Positions 25,898-38,948 of a stretch of DNA of 64,000 nucleotides are shown in pieces (position 1 is the first letter of the stretch; each line of letters begins with the position of its first letter). A program made the position numbers and the translations under genes. The notes under the pieces are model-generated. The model had not been told where the DNA came from, did not search any database, and saw only the letters and a list, made by a program, of their open reading frames with translations. The stretch is from Cucumis sativus (taxonomy: Eukaryota; Streptophyta; Magnoliopsida; Cucurbitales; Cucurbitaceae): NCBI RefSeq assembly GCF_000004075.3, contig NC_026660.2, forward strand, positions 6,944,001 to 7,008,000, read 5' to 3'.

Positions 25898-28379
25898 TCA
25901 TCTTGAGACCTCAAATGGCTGTCCAAGAACCTTTTCGCGTTCTCCCAAGACATTGGCAGAGGTGGAGCTAGAACCTCGTCGAAGCATTTTCTGCTTCCGA
26001 AGCCTCTCGTAGCATGGGATGAAGAATTCATGCTTTAGAGCTTCATCTGCAGTAATCCTTTGCCTTGGATTAACTGTGAGGCACTTATCTACCAGATCGA
26101 ATAGTGATCTCGGGATGAGCTTGACAAAATCCGGTCGCTTTGTGTGAGCCTTAACCCAACTTTGCAAATCCATAGGTGGGAAAGATTTTATGTTAAACAA
26201 TTCCTGAAACATTAAGAACATCTTCACCGTGATAATAAGTTCACAAGCAGCATGTATTTATCAAAACTCTAATCTCATCACCATACTTAAGAAAATGAAC
26301 GAGATGAATATATGAAAAATCAGACTAATGGTCAGGGGTTGTTAGACGCTATGAACTAGCAAATCAAGTCGTCGACCCACCAAAAGATCACTGGCTTACT
26401 AAAGCGATCGTGATTATTGGTTTGTATAATCAAATCATAAGAGAAGGCCGAACACTGAGGCAAGGTGGAAGGTACAGTTTTTAAGCATACTAACACAGTT
26501 ACTAAAGACAAGGAAATGACAAATACCATAACTTCTTTTTCTTTGAAAAAGAAAACAAAGCTTCACAGTGATAGAATGAAAGAAGACTAATGCTAAAAAA
26601 TCTAAATCCCAAAGTATATAAGAAAACGATTACAACTGGTGGTGAGTACAAGCTAAAAAGATGAAAAGGTTGAATCTAGAAAAGTGTCAAAAAACTTGGA
26701 GAGAGCACCATAAAGAAGCCAGACGAGCCGAACAAAATCAGGCAAGTCAACAGAGCGAAAGAACAAAACAAAAAATTGACACGAAAGATTCCACAGCAGC
26801 AGGCCAAAAATTTCTAAAGATGACACCAGGAGAAAAAAATACACAAAAAGGAAGGAGCAAAGGAAGGCCACTTTTTATATGAGTAATAGTGAGGGTTTGT
26901 GTTGAAAGGAAAAAACATGCAGACCTCAATGAGGTACATCGGGAGTCAAAACAAGTAACTGGGAGAGGTTTTGATGCTATCAACTACAAAAGCATCTGGG
27001 TTTCACCTGGACTATAGTCACGCCTTTTAATGATACTCAATCACAGCAATTATCACTATGTTTCTTCATGTTTGAGTGTTTCGCAATACAGAAACAATTG
27101 GAATAATTTCAAATTTTGAAAAGCTAAAATTTAGATATATTTATTGGTAGATAATTAATAATCAGAACTCTTTTCAAGGCAATTAACAAAAGAGTGATTT
27201 CTTGCGTAAAGATTGAATGAAGGTTGGCAGATGTTAGAAGATATACCCCTGGAAAAGAAGATTCACGATCATGTAATTTGGCCACCTCCCATAAATCTTC
27301 ACTGCCCCTCAGTTTAGCAATGTCTTTTATGTTCCTACCAGAATTTATACTAGTCAGAAATGTCACTGGACAAACAAAATGTGAAAGAAAAAAAAGTTGT
27401 GGTTCAGATTTGGAATTTACTGTTCAGGGTCTCCAGTAAAAGGACTTCTTCCAACCATTAGATAGAGAAGAGTAACGCCAGCAGACCAGACATCGACCTG
27501 AGGACCTTGATGTAGGGATCTGAATAGGACCTACACAATTGCATGGGTTGATAGTGAATGCCCAAACACAATAGTAATTGAAGGTGGGTCACATTGACCC
27601 AAACAGCACAAAACTACATAAGAGAAATCTGAAATTTGAAATTTGTTTCAAGGTAACTGTAAGGTCACCTCTGGAGCTCGAAACCCCTTAGTCCCAGCAC
27701 AAGAACCCTCTCTTTTACGTTTTGCATCTCCTGAAAGTAACTCTACTTTATAAACGACCATAGCAACCAAATACTTCAAAAGTAGAACATTCATCTACAA
27801 ACCTTTAGTTCTTAGTAACCTGGGAGCAGGTACAGAAATGCCAGTGCAGTGGACCAGCATTGGACTTGGATGTATAATGCTATTGTCTTCCTTGGCTTGA
27901 GGAGCAGCTATTCTTTTTCTTCGTAGATCAGAGCTATTTTGGGTAGCAAGGTCTGCATTTCGTAATGCATTTTGTACCAAACTTAGCAGTTCCTTTCTTC
28001 CTTGAGATGGAAGAGGCTCCCTCATCTTTTCTGTGGAAAACGTCCTAGCACTTGTTACATCCTTTGCAGAGGTTACACCTGATCCATCTGCACCCTGGCT
28101 TCGAACTGCACTCCCACCACGCATATTTGGATATTGTTTCAAGGGTACATAAACTCTCCTTTTCAAGTTCTTTTCGTGTTCGCCAGGTTGCTTAGATTTT
28201 CCTGTTTCTCCCCCGGTGAGAGATACAGAACCTCTGACATCCTTCTTTTCTTTAACTGCTGAACCAGACACAGAATGAGAGACAGGAACATGATCTAAAA
28301 ATGCATGATTACTTGAATTTGATTTACCTAAACATCAAAAGGAGATTTACTATTGGTTCATGCTACTACTGTCGAAATG

Positions 28380-28413
<34 letters not shown>

Positions 28414-31400
28414 ATCCAAGTGGACTTTGAACGTGAACTAAAAAATGACCTGGAGTGTCACAATGAAGCTTACTTGCTACAGAGTACTTCTGCTGTAAAT
28501 CCTGAAATGAAAATAGTGGGCAAGAAACATCACAGAATATTAGAATTTTAATTAATACTCAATCAATGGAGGTGAAAGTTGAACAGATGTAAAATAGCAA
28601 ATGAAACACAGGGACCAACCATGGCAAGGTTAAAATCAATGAGGTAACCTTTGTTCTGTTTTCTAGAGAATAGGAAGTTACCAGGCTTTACGTCTCTGTG
28701 CATAACCCCCTAAGAGTGTCAAAGAGAAACTGGTTAGACATATACAGTAGTCTATAAAATTTTTCATTTCCTTTCCATTCACGCACAGCAATATCTCACC
28801 TGCTTATGCAGATATGCCAAAGCCCTAAACAAGCAGAAACCATACCACTGTAGCCGAACTATATCAATTTCTTTCTTCAGAACCTACATATTAACATAAG
28901 ATAAAAACGTTTTTTAATAGAACTTAGTAAAAAAAATGAGTTTAGATCATACTTCTTCCAAAACTAAAATTAATCATGTGAAACTACAAAGCAGTTTTTA
29001 CGTTTACTTTCCATATTATGAAGTAGCTGAAATTCACAATAGTAACGTCAGAAGTATTTCAAAATATATTAAATTTGAATTGCAGAGAAATTACCTCAGG
29101 TCTGTCATGTTCGACATGTTCCAGAATTAAGCACTCGCTGTTGCCACTACTAATAGACCCTTCATACTTGATTATGAAGTTCCTTCCCCTGCATGAAAAG
29201 ATATATATCAATACCATATTGCAACTTGTAAACGCTTACGTGAACCAAAGAGAATGTTATAATATTTCTTCCTAATATACATACCCAAACCGCTCGAGCA
29301 TTTTTAGCTCATTGTTTACATTGTGTCTGTGAGCATTGACATGGGGACCTGAAAATGTAAGTATAAAACATTTGTCATATATTTTCCACTTTTCAGTAAA
29401 GAAAAGTCTTGTTTCCTTAGCAAAAGAGTTGAATTAAAATTTATCAAATAAAAATCTAACTTCAGAATAAATGTAGCATTAAGAATGTGACAATAATAGA
29501 TTGAAAAAACACGTGACAATAAAATTTTAGTTTTTTTTACCATAAAATGGTCGCATGCCCCTGTGGAAGATTGTTGTTCCTATATGGAAAACCATCCACT
29601 AAAAAACTACCAAAACGTAAATTACCTCTGTCAAACTCAACATTTGTTCAATCCAGTAAAAACAATAGAGGATCTAACCTCTTGACTTGCAGACTTGTAA
29701 GCAACTACACTATTTGAATCGTTACTTAGGGGACAGCACCAAATTAGAGAGTAGAATGTTACTCAACTAAAAGGGTCCAAAAGACCTCAATTCTGGTGCA
29801 AACTAAATATCTGTATTCATTTTAAGTTACATCCACATAGTTGAAATTTTTCCAGCTTCCAATGGACTTCTTGACAAGAGAGAAACAAAAGAACATTCAA
29901 TATGAAGAAACACTACAATTTTTTGTTTGATTTTATTTTGTACACAAGTAGCCACATGTTACAAGTATGTATTTTCTAACTACTTTCTCAGTAACACTTG
30001 TTAGAGGTGATTTGTTAACCTTCATTAGCCTTTAGTACATTTCATAATACTCATGAAATATCTGTTTCCTTTCCAAAAAATGTGTGTGTATGCACCCGCA
30101 CAAGTTAGACCGTTGAAAAACTGATTAAAAGAGTAGCATAAAAGTAAACCAGGTTTACATTTGATAGCTATCCGTTTGCCATCTTTTTTTCTCCGAGCCC
30201 TGTAAACAGTTCCATAGCCACCTGAATATTTTTGAACATCATTAGTACAAATGGAAATGAGAAAAAATAGGAATCTGCTACTCATATATGAGAAAGGAAG
30301 TTGCTTACCAGAACCTTCTTCTTCCTCAACAATGAAAGACTCAAACTGAGGAAATGATGTTTTCTCCAACTGTTTCAAAAGATCAATAATTAGGCTATTT
30401 TTTTTCCACTTCAAACCACAAATACCCCATACATTTAGCTCAAGCATCCATTATCACTCAAGAACCTCTAAAATAAAAATAGATAGCTTCAAAGGTTGCA
30501 AAACCGAGAGTAAGATAAACTTACCTTCATAGAAGAACTGGTAGGGTCCAAAGGATTTTCCTTAATGTGCACACTACCATTTGAATTCTTCTTGAACTTC
30601 TGCACCTTAGACATCAGTTTATGAAAATTGATATTTCGGTTTTGCTGCTTGACAGATTGGGAAACCTTCTTATTGACTGCAGACTCCATGAGAATTTCCT
30701 CAGGAGATAGAGTACATATTTGTGATCCATCTACTTCCCCCAAGGTCTTGACATGTGGCTCCTCATTACATAGTTGTTCAGCTATGGAACAGGGAATATG
30801 AGTTTCTTCCTTCCTGAATATATCATCTCCAACCATGCTTGATATACTTACTTCCTTTTTCAAGTCTAGGAAGTTTCTTTCTGCTTCACCAATGACTGTG
30901 TGCCCTTCCAAATGAACAAGATGGTTCTCTGTTGTTTTAGTGTACTCCAAGCAATTCTGCATTTCACAGATCTTATTTTTCTCATCTTCTACCTTCCATT
31001 CCAAAATATTAGAAAGATACCTAGTGCAAATCCCTTTGTTGACCTCGAGCGGTTGAACATAAGGTTGTATATTGTAGTTTTTGTCATAAAAAAGGGCGTT
31101 TGTGGAGCTACACGATGCACCCAAAGAAAGATCAAAGTTATATGACATTCCTCTGTCTGTGTGCATTAAATTAGGCATACTTGAGCGTTTTTGGACTTCG
31201 TGCATGTGATGATCATAGGCATTCTCACTTAAAGGGCCAACATTATCTTTAACGATAGTTTTACTTGCTTGAGCAGCAATACCAGCTCTCATTTCTCGAG
31301 CATGACACATCAAAAATTTTGGAGAATCAGCATAACTAAGAGAGTCGGGCACTTCATCAACTTTTACATCCAAATGTCCCATTTCAAGTTTTTCAAAAGG

Positions 31401-32663
31401 CAAATCAACTGTCAGCGAATTTAAACTGGTGAGAGTCACATAGTCAGCAGGTACCTTTATGCAGAGAAACAAAAAAAGAGTCAGCTGTGTTTTGCATTTA
31501 ACAAACTAAAAGTTACTAGCTGAAATCAAGCATGACAAAGTTATTAAGTTGTAGAACATAAAGCAACATAAAAATAAATTAATTAAAGACCAGATTTAAC
31601 AGAAAAATATGAGACTTATTAAACTATTGCATTATCATGTGACCATAGAAGATTGAAATTGGAAGCAATTCCAAGACAACAAGCTCAATATAAATAAAAT
31701 TTACTTTTGTTTCAAACATAAAAGTCATCATTTCAATAAAGAAATCGAATGTTCATTATCAGAAGAAAAATAAGAAATAATGATCGGAAATATGGTCATC
31801 AACCAGATTGAACTTTTTGAATTTGTGAATGAAACTATGACAAGTACAAAATAGTCCATTCAAGAGCGTAGCTAAGAAGGAATTTCTTAATGAATCATAA
31901 AAATGTTATAGTCTCATAATTACAAAAGAGAGCATCTCGATCCGTCAGTACAATAATGCATATAAACAATAGGGGCCATCCAAATTCTCAGAGGATACAC
32001 ATAAAAAACAGAACTGGAAAAAAAATTGAAAGAGCGAATTTGAAAAGGTACCTTAGCAAAATTATGAGAAACCCTCCTAGTTATTGGAATACAACTTTCA
32101 TTCCCTACAACAGCTATTAATCATCTTTAGTCGAACTATGAATAAAGTAAATAAAATAATAAATCAGTAAAACACTGCTGGAAATAGCAACTAGAGAAGA
32201 GAAAAACAAACCCTAAACTCATACCAATTCCAGAAGTCGAAGTTAAAATCTTTTTCCCATAAAAAGGTCCTTCAGAATCCAATACTGATCTTCTTCGTTT
32301 CCGCGAGTACGTTTTAACATCCCTACCGCAGAACCTATTCGAGTCTATAACTCCAAAACCCCGTCTAGAAAAATCCCATCCACTACTAGCCTTCGAAAAA
32401 TACCGCCCCATAGCAGAGATCGCAACAATAGAAATGTAAACAAGAGCATCATCCCCCAAACAGATAGGAGAATCAGGAATTTCACACAGATACCGAACCA
32501 TACAAGCCGTAGCACTGAACAATTCGCATCTCGCAGCAAGTTCTTCCAGAGAAGCAGGACGACCAATATCCAACAATATCGTGAACAAATACCAAGCTTT
32601 CTGCAGCTCAACAGTAGTATGAAGACTATACTCACTCGGATCAAAACGAAAATAATCAGCCAT
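25898..32663 (-). CDS. CDC7: CDC7-like serine/threonine protein kinase (DDK catalytic subunit)
   Basis: Fifteen exons (32663-32225, 32104-32052, 31454-30525, 30369-30309, 30221-30159, 29348-29285, 29188-29095, 28883-28800, 28709-28620, 28501-28474, 28327-27803, 27730-27669, 27530-27421, 27334-27247, 26203-25898) join to 998 residues. A long N-terminal region (1-480) has no domain that I recognise. The kinase domain follows: glycine loop GSGGYG (493-498), AIK lysine K515, HRDVKPGN (600-607), DFN (621-623) and APE (829-831), then DVWSAG from D844. The roughly 200-residue insert between DFN and APE, and the overall match to Arabidopsis At4g16970, place it in the CDC7 family, whose members with Dbf4/ASK phosphorylate MCM helicase subunits to fire replication origins. 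The usual DFG is DFN here, with the metal-binding Asp retained; I believe the plant subfamily shares this. The end of exon 14 (27247) gives SSFPG before ELFNIK and is the least certain junction. Confidence 0.93.
26528..26665 (-). mobile_element. Non-LTR retroelement tail in the last CDC7 intron
   Basis: The plus strand shows a T-rich start, then GAAAAAGAAAACAAAGCTTC, a 'gatagaatgaaagaagactaatgct' type stretch and 'aaagtatataag'. The same order recurs at 54749, 56363, 61507 and 63597 in this window. Read on the minus strand it ends in an A-rich tail, as expected for a 5'-truncated LINE or SINE inserted in the sense of the host gene. It is diverged. Confidence 0.4.
28383..28411. repeat. Poly-T tract in a CDC7 intron
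   Basis: A run of 29 T on the plus strand, inside the 146-bp intron between the exon ending at 28474 and the exon starting at 28327. In the transcript sense it is poly-A and fills a fifth of this short intron. Confidence 0.9.
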
Positions 32664-33650
32664 TAGTTGTGAAGAATAAGATCAATCACACAACATACCG
32701 AAGTCCCCAAATCTCATATCTCATATCTAAACCTCAGATCTGGAAAAAGATGAAGAAAAAAGAGAATGAGATTAGGGCTAGAGAGAATGGGAAGAGAGTG
32801 AAGTGAAGCGAAGCGATAGGAGCGGGAAATGGTGAATGTGAAGAAAATTTGGGAGTTGGAAGGGAATTCCCGCCTTTTTTGTTTGGCTAATGGAATTTAC
32901 CAAAACACCATTCCCGATAAATAAAAATAGATTAAATAATGCTAACACGTTGGGGCAAATTTACCTTTTTACTCTCGGAATTTTACACCTTTATTCATCT
33001 CTTAAATTTCAAAATGTATTTTCCTTAGTTCTTGAAATCTTTTTATTATTATTATTATTTTGCAATATATGATTTTAATATCTGAGTTTGGAATTTGATT
33101 TTCTTCATTTCAAAATATGATATAGTTTTGATTTTTTAATCACTGATAAATTTTAATTAAAATTTAATAACGAAGAAATTTATTCAAAAATATAAAACTT
33201 TGATAAACTAATTACACAAAAATACCAAAAAAAAACAAGTTTTTTTTTCAATGTTATATTTTTGACAAAAGTTATATGTTATTGTGTATTAACTATAATT
33301 ATGAAATTACATTAATTTACTAATGATAAGAAAAATAGTGAAACTTAATTTATTACAACTCTAATATATTAACTACATTAAATTAATTAATAATAGTTAG
33401 TGAAAAATGGCTGTTGAATATATTTTCAAAAATTATGATGTTTCTTAAATAAAGAAAGTGAAAATGTGATTTAAAGAAAATGATTTTAAAATAACAAAAA
33501 CTTTTCAAAATATTCTAAAGATAGACAATTATTCTGATTTATTTAACAATTTACTCAATTAAAGTTGAGAGGCTAACAAAACAATTTGCAATGAACAAAT
33601 TAAATTTTGGAAATAGAGAATTATGGTATATAAGCTAAAATGTCATAAAT
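32664..33650. other. CDC7 promoter and spacer
   Basis: Positions 32664 to about 32870 look like the CDC7 leader and promoter (GA-rich, locally less AT-rich). Beyond that the stretch is plain AT-rich spacer to the 3' UTR of the first RGG gene. No element was recognised. Confidence 0.55.
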
Positions 33651-33654
33651 ATTT

Positions 33655-33889
33655 TGATCTGGCAAGTCAGTTGGGAAAAAACACATAACGAAAAAGTGTG
33701 ACAAAGGAAAAATACATGGCTTTGACAATTTACATTCAAACAAATTAAGCTTTTTAACCTCTTTTTCTTTTAATACATTAGGAAAGAAAAACTCTAATTA
33801 TTCTACTCAACTTCTTGCCATTCCCCCAGATCAAAGAGACAGCCCCCAAAACCGTATACACAGTTTTGAGTGCAATTTATTCAGAATAT
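33655..33889 (-). promoter_or_regulatory. Probable 3' UTR of RGG copy 1, conserved with copy 2
   Basis: This block just downstream of the stop codon aligns in order with 43690-43893 beyond the other paralogue. Shared segments include TGATCTGGCAA, TTTGACAATTTACA, AAACAAATTAA and CCCCAGATCAAA. In both copies it lies in the same place relative to the stop, which points to a retained 3' UTR. Confidence 0.65.
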
Positions 33890-36800
33890 TCATTTTGCAC
33901 CTAAGGTTGGGAACTGCCCCGGATCCTCAATAGATGGGGCTGCAACGTTGCTGCTCATTGAGCTGCCAACGTAACCTCCTCCCCTTGAACCACGGCCCCG
34001 GCCTCTACCCCGACCACCTGGAGTGTAGTGTTTCTCTCCTTCGGCTGGCTTCAAGAACTCATTGATACTCACGGACTATGAAAATAGAAGAAAGAAAACA
34101 ACAGAAAAATCAGTACTTCGTTGATCATTAAATTATTTGAGTATGAGCAGAATTTAGGTTACAATACGGAAGTGTTGTTTTAAAACCTTCAGTTCATAAT
34201 CGAACTTGTTTCTTGGTTGTAGCTCGTATATTTTTCAGGCATTTTAGGAGCATGATTTTGGCTTCCTAAGCCAATCGCCAAAACCAAGTTTCCTTGAAGG
34301 ACCCAACACCCATTCTCCTTAGAACTCAAAGACACGATTGAAAAACCTAGAGTTATCTGAGTTAGGATGTTGAACTGACGGCCAAAACTCCCTCTCTTTT
34401 AAGCTTTGATCCAAACAGGAGAGTGTATCCACAGAACACAAGTAAATTAGACGAAGTATGCACACTTCGATTTCGTCATTCAATTGGTGACGAATTGAAG
34501 CAGCAAAAGGCATCACAATAGAACATTTTTCTTCGTTTGAGAACTAAACTTTAAAAACCTATGTAATGGACAGGAAATCATGTAATACACAAGAGGAAAT
34601 ACCTTCTTAGTTCTTTCCTCCTTATCTGCAGTTTCTTTTCGCTTATCCTTGTCAGATCCCTACAAATGGTGAAATGAGATTCAGCGGCCATGTCCAAGAC
34701 CATACCAATATATCAAGGAGCCAATGTTCATCCATCAGAACAATATCAATATATAATTGCAACTCCAAAGGAAGACTAAATAGATGTACCAATTTAATAA
34801 AGATGTCCTGGTTTTCCTTTTTGCTTGATAGCTGTTGCAAGGATGCAAATTCTTTGGGATCCACTTTCCTCTCTTCAGTTTTCAGTGCCAAAAGAGACTT
34901 CCTTTTCTCATCCAGTAATTTTTCGTACTCCTCCAGAGTCATTTCCTGTATCAAGGAAAAAGAAACAGTACACGGCAGATTCAAAATCATGTTGAACATA
35001 GAGCGAAGCTCATAATACTAACCCACCAGTGTATTACTACTACTCCGGCTATCAATGCCCATTCAATTTGTTTGATAAGCAAGCAAAACTACAAATTAAT
35101 TTTCAGTTAACAAGAAAAACAAATGGCAAGTGAAATGGTAGGCTGCAGTTTAAGTGAAGTCTACCAAAAAAACCTGACAACACAAACCTTGTCTTCTGGT
35201 TCTTTTTCCTCTGATTCTTTTGCAGGGTTCTCTGTGTTGACACCTGCAGTATCATCCTCATGAACGGGCTTCTCATCACCTAACTTCTGAGATTCATTAG
35301 CTTCCTCAGCAACCCTGTATGCAAAACAAGCTAGCCTCTTAGCATACAAGAGTTCGAACATGCATACAACTTCCAGTAACATCTGCCTCCCAGCCTTCCC
35401 CACCCCAGCCAAACATTATAGGAGAAAAGAAAAGAACCAGGCCACACATACAGAAACATCCAAAACATAGGGATGTACTTACTCAGGGAATTCCTCAGCC
35501 GACCTTCCCCAGTTCCCACGCCCAGACCCTTCACGCTTGAATTCATTTCTGGGTATAAAACAGGCTGAAGATGTCAAAACAGAGTAGAAGATATAGATGC
35601 ATAGCGTAAGCTGATGTTTTCTTGAAAAAAGAACTCACCCACGGCCAGTTCCGCTGTGCCGTTCAAATGCACCACGAGGGCGTTCACCATCAGCAGTATC
35701 TCCATTATAAAAACCACCACGACGGCCACCGCGACCACGAGGTCCACCATATCCACCACGTTTTTCTGTCGTCCTTCCAGTTTCTCCATCTTCAGGGTTA
35801 CTACTAAATGAGTACTCATTGTTGGGAGACTCGCGATTAAAACCACCACTGCCACGTCCTCGTCCATATCCACGTCCACCACGGCCACTACTACGACCTC
35901 CACGACCACCTTCATTCTTTGCTTCCCTTACTACTCAAAGTATTAAAAAAGATAATTAAAAAAAAATCCTTTCAGATACCCAATGGATAATTGATAACAA
36001 TTGGACAGGAATCAAGACACTCATAAGAACCCAATAGAATAAGGAAGACTCTGTTGATAAACAATAGCGTAATATGGGCAATATGATACAAGACAAAGCT
36101 ATGTTCAAAATGGAATAAAAAATTGACTGCAGACTACCAAGTTCTATATTAAGAACCAGGAATATTTAAAAATACAATACAGAGACAAACCAGTTCTTTA
36201 CAACAGCCCACGATTTGGGTATACATGCAAATATTTGTTCACACAGTCCTACAATTTTTTCCTCCAAAACATGACTTCTTTAGAAAAAAATGGAAATTTC
36301 CATCAAGAAATCTACGAAGAAATCAAATATATCAATTCCTCTTCAAGGTAAATATTGAAAACAAGAACCTTTCATCAAGAAATAATACAAAAGAACACAT
36401 ATCAAGAGCCAACCAAAACATTTCAATTGAACTTGTGCATAAATTATACCAATTGGATATCGTCAATATATATATATAATATATAGCAATTGCATAGTTC
36501 CTTTATGAATCTTAGTGGTTTCTTGTCCTTTGAACATATCTCAAGCCTTAAAATCAATAGAGTGCAAAACCTCCATCATTGATCTAAATTGTGAGCCTTC
36601 TAAGTTTGTCCTCTTGGGTCTAATTTTGCTCAAAAGTGAGGTGAGTAAGCTTCCCTGTTCCCACCTTGGACTTCCCTTGGGGCCGGGGTAATTGTAATCA
36701 AAATAAATAGTTTGCCTTCTTGGGACCTACTGAAAATTCAAAAACCACAGAGAAATGCCTTTCTTAGGGGGAAAGCTGACATCAATCCAATTAGTGTTGA

Positions 36801-38625
36801 GTAGGATCCCAATCTACCTTCCTTGCATGCTTAGAATGCTTGTCTCAATCAGTAAGAAAAATGAAAGATTCATAAGAAACATCTCTTGTGGGAAGGAGTA
36901 AATAAGGGTGGGGGAGGTTGTGTCAAAATTAGTTGATCTAGAGGGTTTAGGCATTGGCAACCTGAGTTTGCATAATGAGACTCGTTAGCAAAATGGTTGA
37001 CATTTTTTCATGGAGCTGAAAGTCTGTAACACATGCATAGCCTTCTGAGCAACTATGGACCATAGCCTTCTAGGTGGAGTTCAAGTTGTAGTTTTAAATA
37101 TTCTAGCGAACACCACCAGACTGTTATTGCTTCGAGCTTTCCTTTGCTAATTGTTATCCCAGTTCAAACTATTTAGTCTACTTGATATTTTAGGATACTT
37201 GGGAGGGGGGAAAACCCATTTCCACTCACTATTCCTTTTTTCATTTTTTTTTTAGGAAAAGAAAAAGTGAAAGTAATGTCTAGCAGTTCTCCATGATAGC
37301 TTGGAATAGTGAGCATGCAGGACCATCTACCAAGGCACTCATCTTGATCTTACTGTTGCAACTGTAATGGACTAATGGCATTCTTTGCCGGAAGTTAGAG
37401 GAGAACCTCAACCATCTCATGTTGGATTGCCCCTGTTGAACAGTTCTTTCTCAAAAAAAATTGCTTTGATTTGGCTCATGTTTGGGGTGACCAAGGAAAT
37501 GCTTATGAACCCCCCCTCCTTGTTGTGAATCGTGATAAATGAATAGTTATGTGGCAGTAGCTGGCTAGCTATTTTTGCCATTTTATGAAGTACTTGGTTG
37601 GAAAGGAACAATAGGGAGTTGGTTATAACTCTTCATTATGAACATCCGTTAATCAGGCTTTTGTGATTACTAACTTGGTCTCATTCTTCGATTGGGTCCT
37701 TTCTCACTATTAGGACTGGGAACTCTTTTTGCAGGGTTTTTGGTATGCCCTAATACATTCTTCATATTTCTCAACGAAAGCTAGGTTCTTTTTTAAAAGA
37801 CTTGTACATAAGTTATCAAAATATTCAAATTTTTTCAATTGCCACACACAAAGGAAAAATGGCATAATAAGAATAAAGAAAATACTATCTAAACAATGTA
37901 CAGACAAAATTCATAACCTAGTACGTTATAAAATCACAACATTGCTGACTGACACTCGAATTTCTTCCAAAAAAAATTTTAAAAAATATTGATAACTCAA
38001 TTCCATTTATGTTCCAAACATACAAACCATTGAATATTATCTGAATTCCAAATAAATTTGGAATGCAGAGCCTTGGATTGTAGGAATACACAATAAATCC
38101 CAGCCGGGTATCGCAAAAAGTAATTATATAGCCTACAAAATTTTGACTGAATTAAAAATCACTCATTCCTACGTGTATGTATATATCTAACATCACAAAG
38201 AAAGACTTCGCACTCTCCCATAGGCGCAAACAATGTAACCATGCAAACAAGCAGACAAAAAACTTTAACAAAACAACAACAAAAATCACGGAATGCAAAA
38301 CCAATCAACCTAGACAGGAAAACAAAAGGAAGAAAACTATACATCAAAATCGAACTCTGATATTTACACAATCAATAACCTCCAATTCAAAAAAAAAAAA
38401 AAAAAAAAAAAGAGAAAGAAACTAACCAGCCTGAGCAGGCGGAAGAGGCTTGGAAGGAAGATTAGCAGGTTTACTCAATTTAGCTGCCGCAGCCGCCTGT
38501 TGTTTAGCCTGAGGATGATCAGAACCTTTCTTAGGCGCCGCCGCAGCCTGCTTGACAGCCATTAGCTGCGATGGGTCCTCAGCATCGTCATCACCCAACA
38601 AATCAAATGGATTTGTGGTCGCCAT
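33890..38625 (-). CDS. RGGA: RGG-repeat RNA-binding protein, copy 1 (RGGA/SERBP1-like)
   Basis: Seven exons (38625-38427, 35930-35639, 35548-35483, 35314-35188, 34945-34790, 34659-34603, 34075-33890) join to 360 residues, against about 355 for Arabidopsis RGGA (At4g16830). The N-terminus MATTNPFDLLGDDDAEDPSQ is the Stm1-like start of the family; residues about 67-164 are rich in RG, RGG and GRG; ERHSGTGRGNEFKREGSGRG begins the hyaluronan/mRNA-binding (HABP4_PAI-RBP1) region. EMTLEEYEKLL and SVSINEFLKPAEG are further family blocks; the tail is RGRGRGRGSRGGG then FPTLGAK. Family members bind RNA and ribosomes, and Arabidopsis RGGA affects salt and drought responses. Compared with copy 2 it has an Ala/Gln/Lys-rich expansion at about residues 25-50. 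Intron 1 (2.5 kb) contains a LINE remnant. A 3.67-kb transposon begins 324 bp upstream of the start codon, so its promoter may be shortened or altered. Confidence 0.95.
36600..37790 (+). mobile_element. Degenerate LINE reverse-transcriptase remnant in RGG copy 1 intron
   Basis: Plus-strand translation in shifting frames gives pieces typical of the 3' end of plant L1-type ORF2. These are GLGIGNLSL (36944-36970), then LAKWL (about 36986) in another frame, then FFHGAESL, and EENLNHLMLDCP (37398-37433), which matches the zf-RVT motif (HLLLHCP type). Stops and frameshifts separate them, so it is dead. It lies antisense to the host gene. The outer limits are approximate. Confidence 0.7.
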
Positions 38626-38805
38626 TTCCGAACTATATTAAAACCAATACCGGAAAAGTTGAAAAGAAATTGCACTCCGTGAAAGGCGACCACGAAATCC
38701 TACCTTAACAACAAGAACTCCATGATGAATCTATGAAGAATATCTGTAAAAAGAGAGAGGAGAAAAGAAAAAAAGATCGAATCGAAAAGCGGTAGAAACT
38801 GGGAG

Positions 38806-38824
38806 AAAACCCTAGCCGCAATGG
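38806..38824 (-). promoter_or_regulatory. Telo-box-like leader block of RGG copy 1
   Basis: A 19-bp block (CCATTGCGGCTAGGGTTTT on the transcript strand) about 190 bp upstream of the start codon is identical to 48127-48145 upstream of copy 2. It contains AGGGTTT, the complement of the telo-box AAACCCT found near transcription starts of many plant translation-related genes. It is likely in the promoter or 5' UTR. Confidence 0.6.
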
Positions 38825-38939
38825 CCGAGTGAGTGTAAGTGCAAACGAAGAGCCAACTCGATAGATAAACGCATATAGTTATTTTGCGTTGTTCGACCGT
38901 TTCTATATATCCTCCCTCGTGCGGTATCGCAACAATATA

Positions 38940-38948
38940 CTATAACTT
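38940..38948. repeat. Left 9-bp target-site duplication of the MULE
   Basis: CTATAACTT immediately precedes the GGGGAATT terminus of the element and is repeated exactly at 42617-42625. Nine base pairs is the Mutator superfamily length. Confidence 0.9.
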
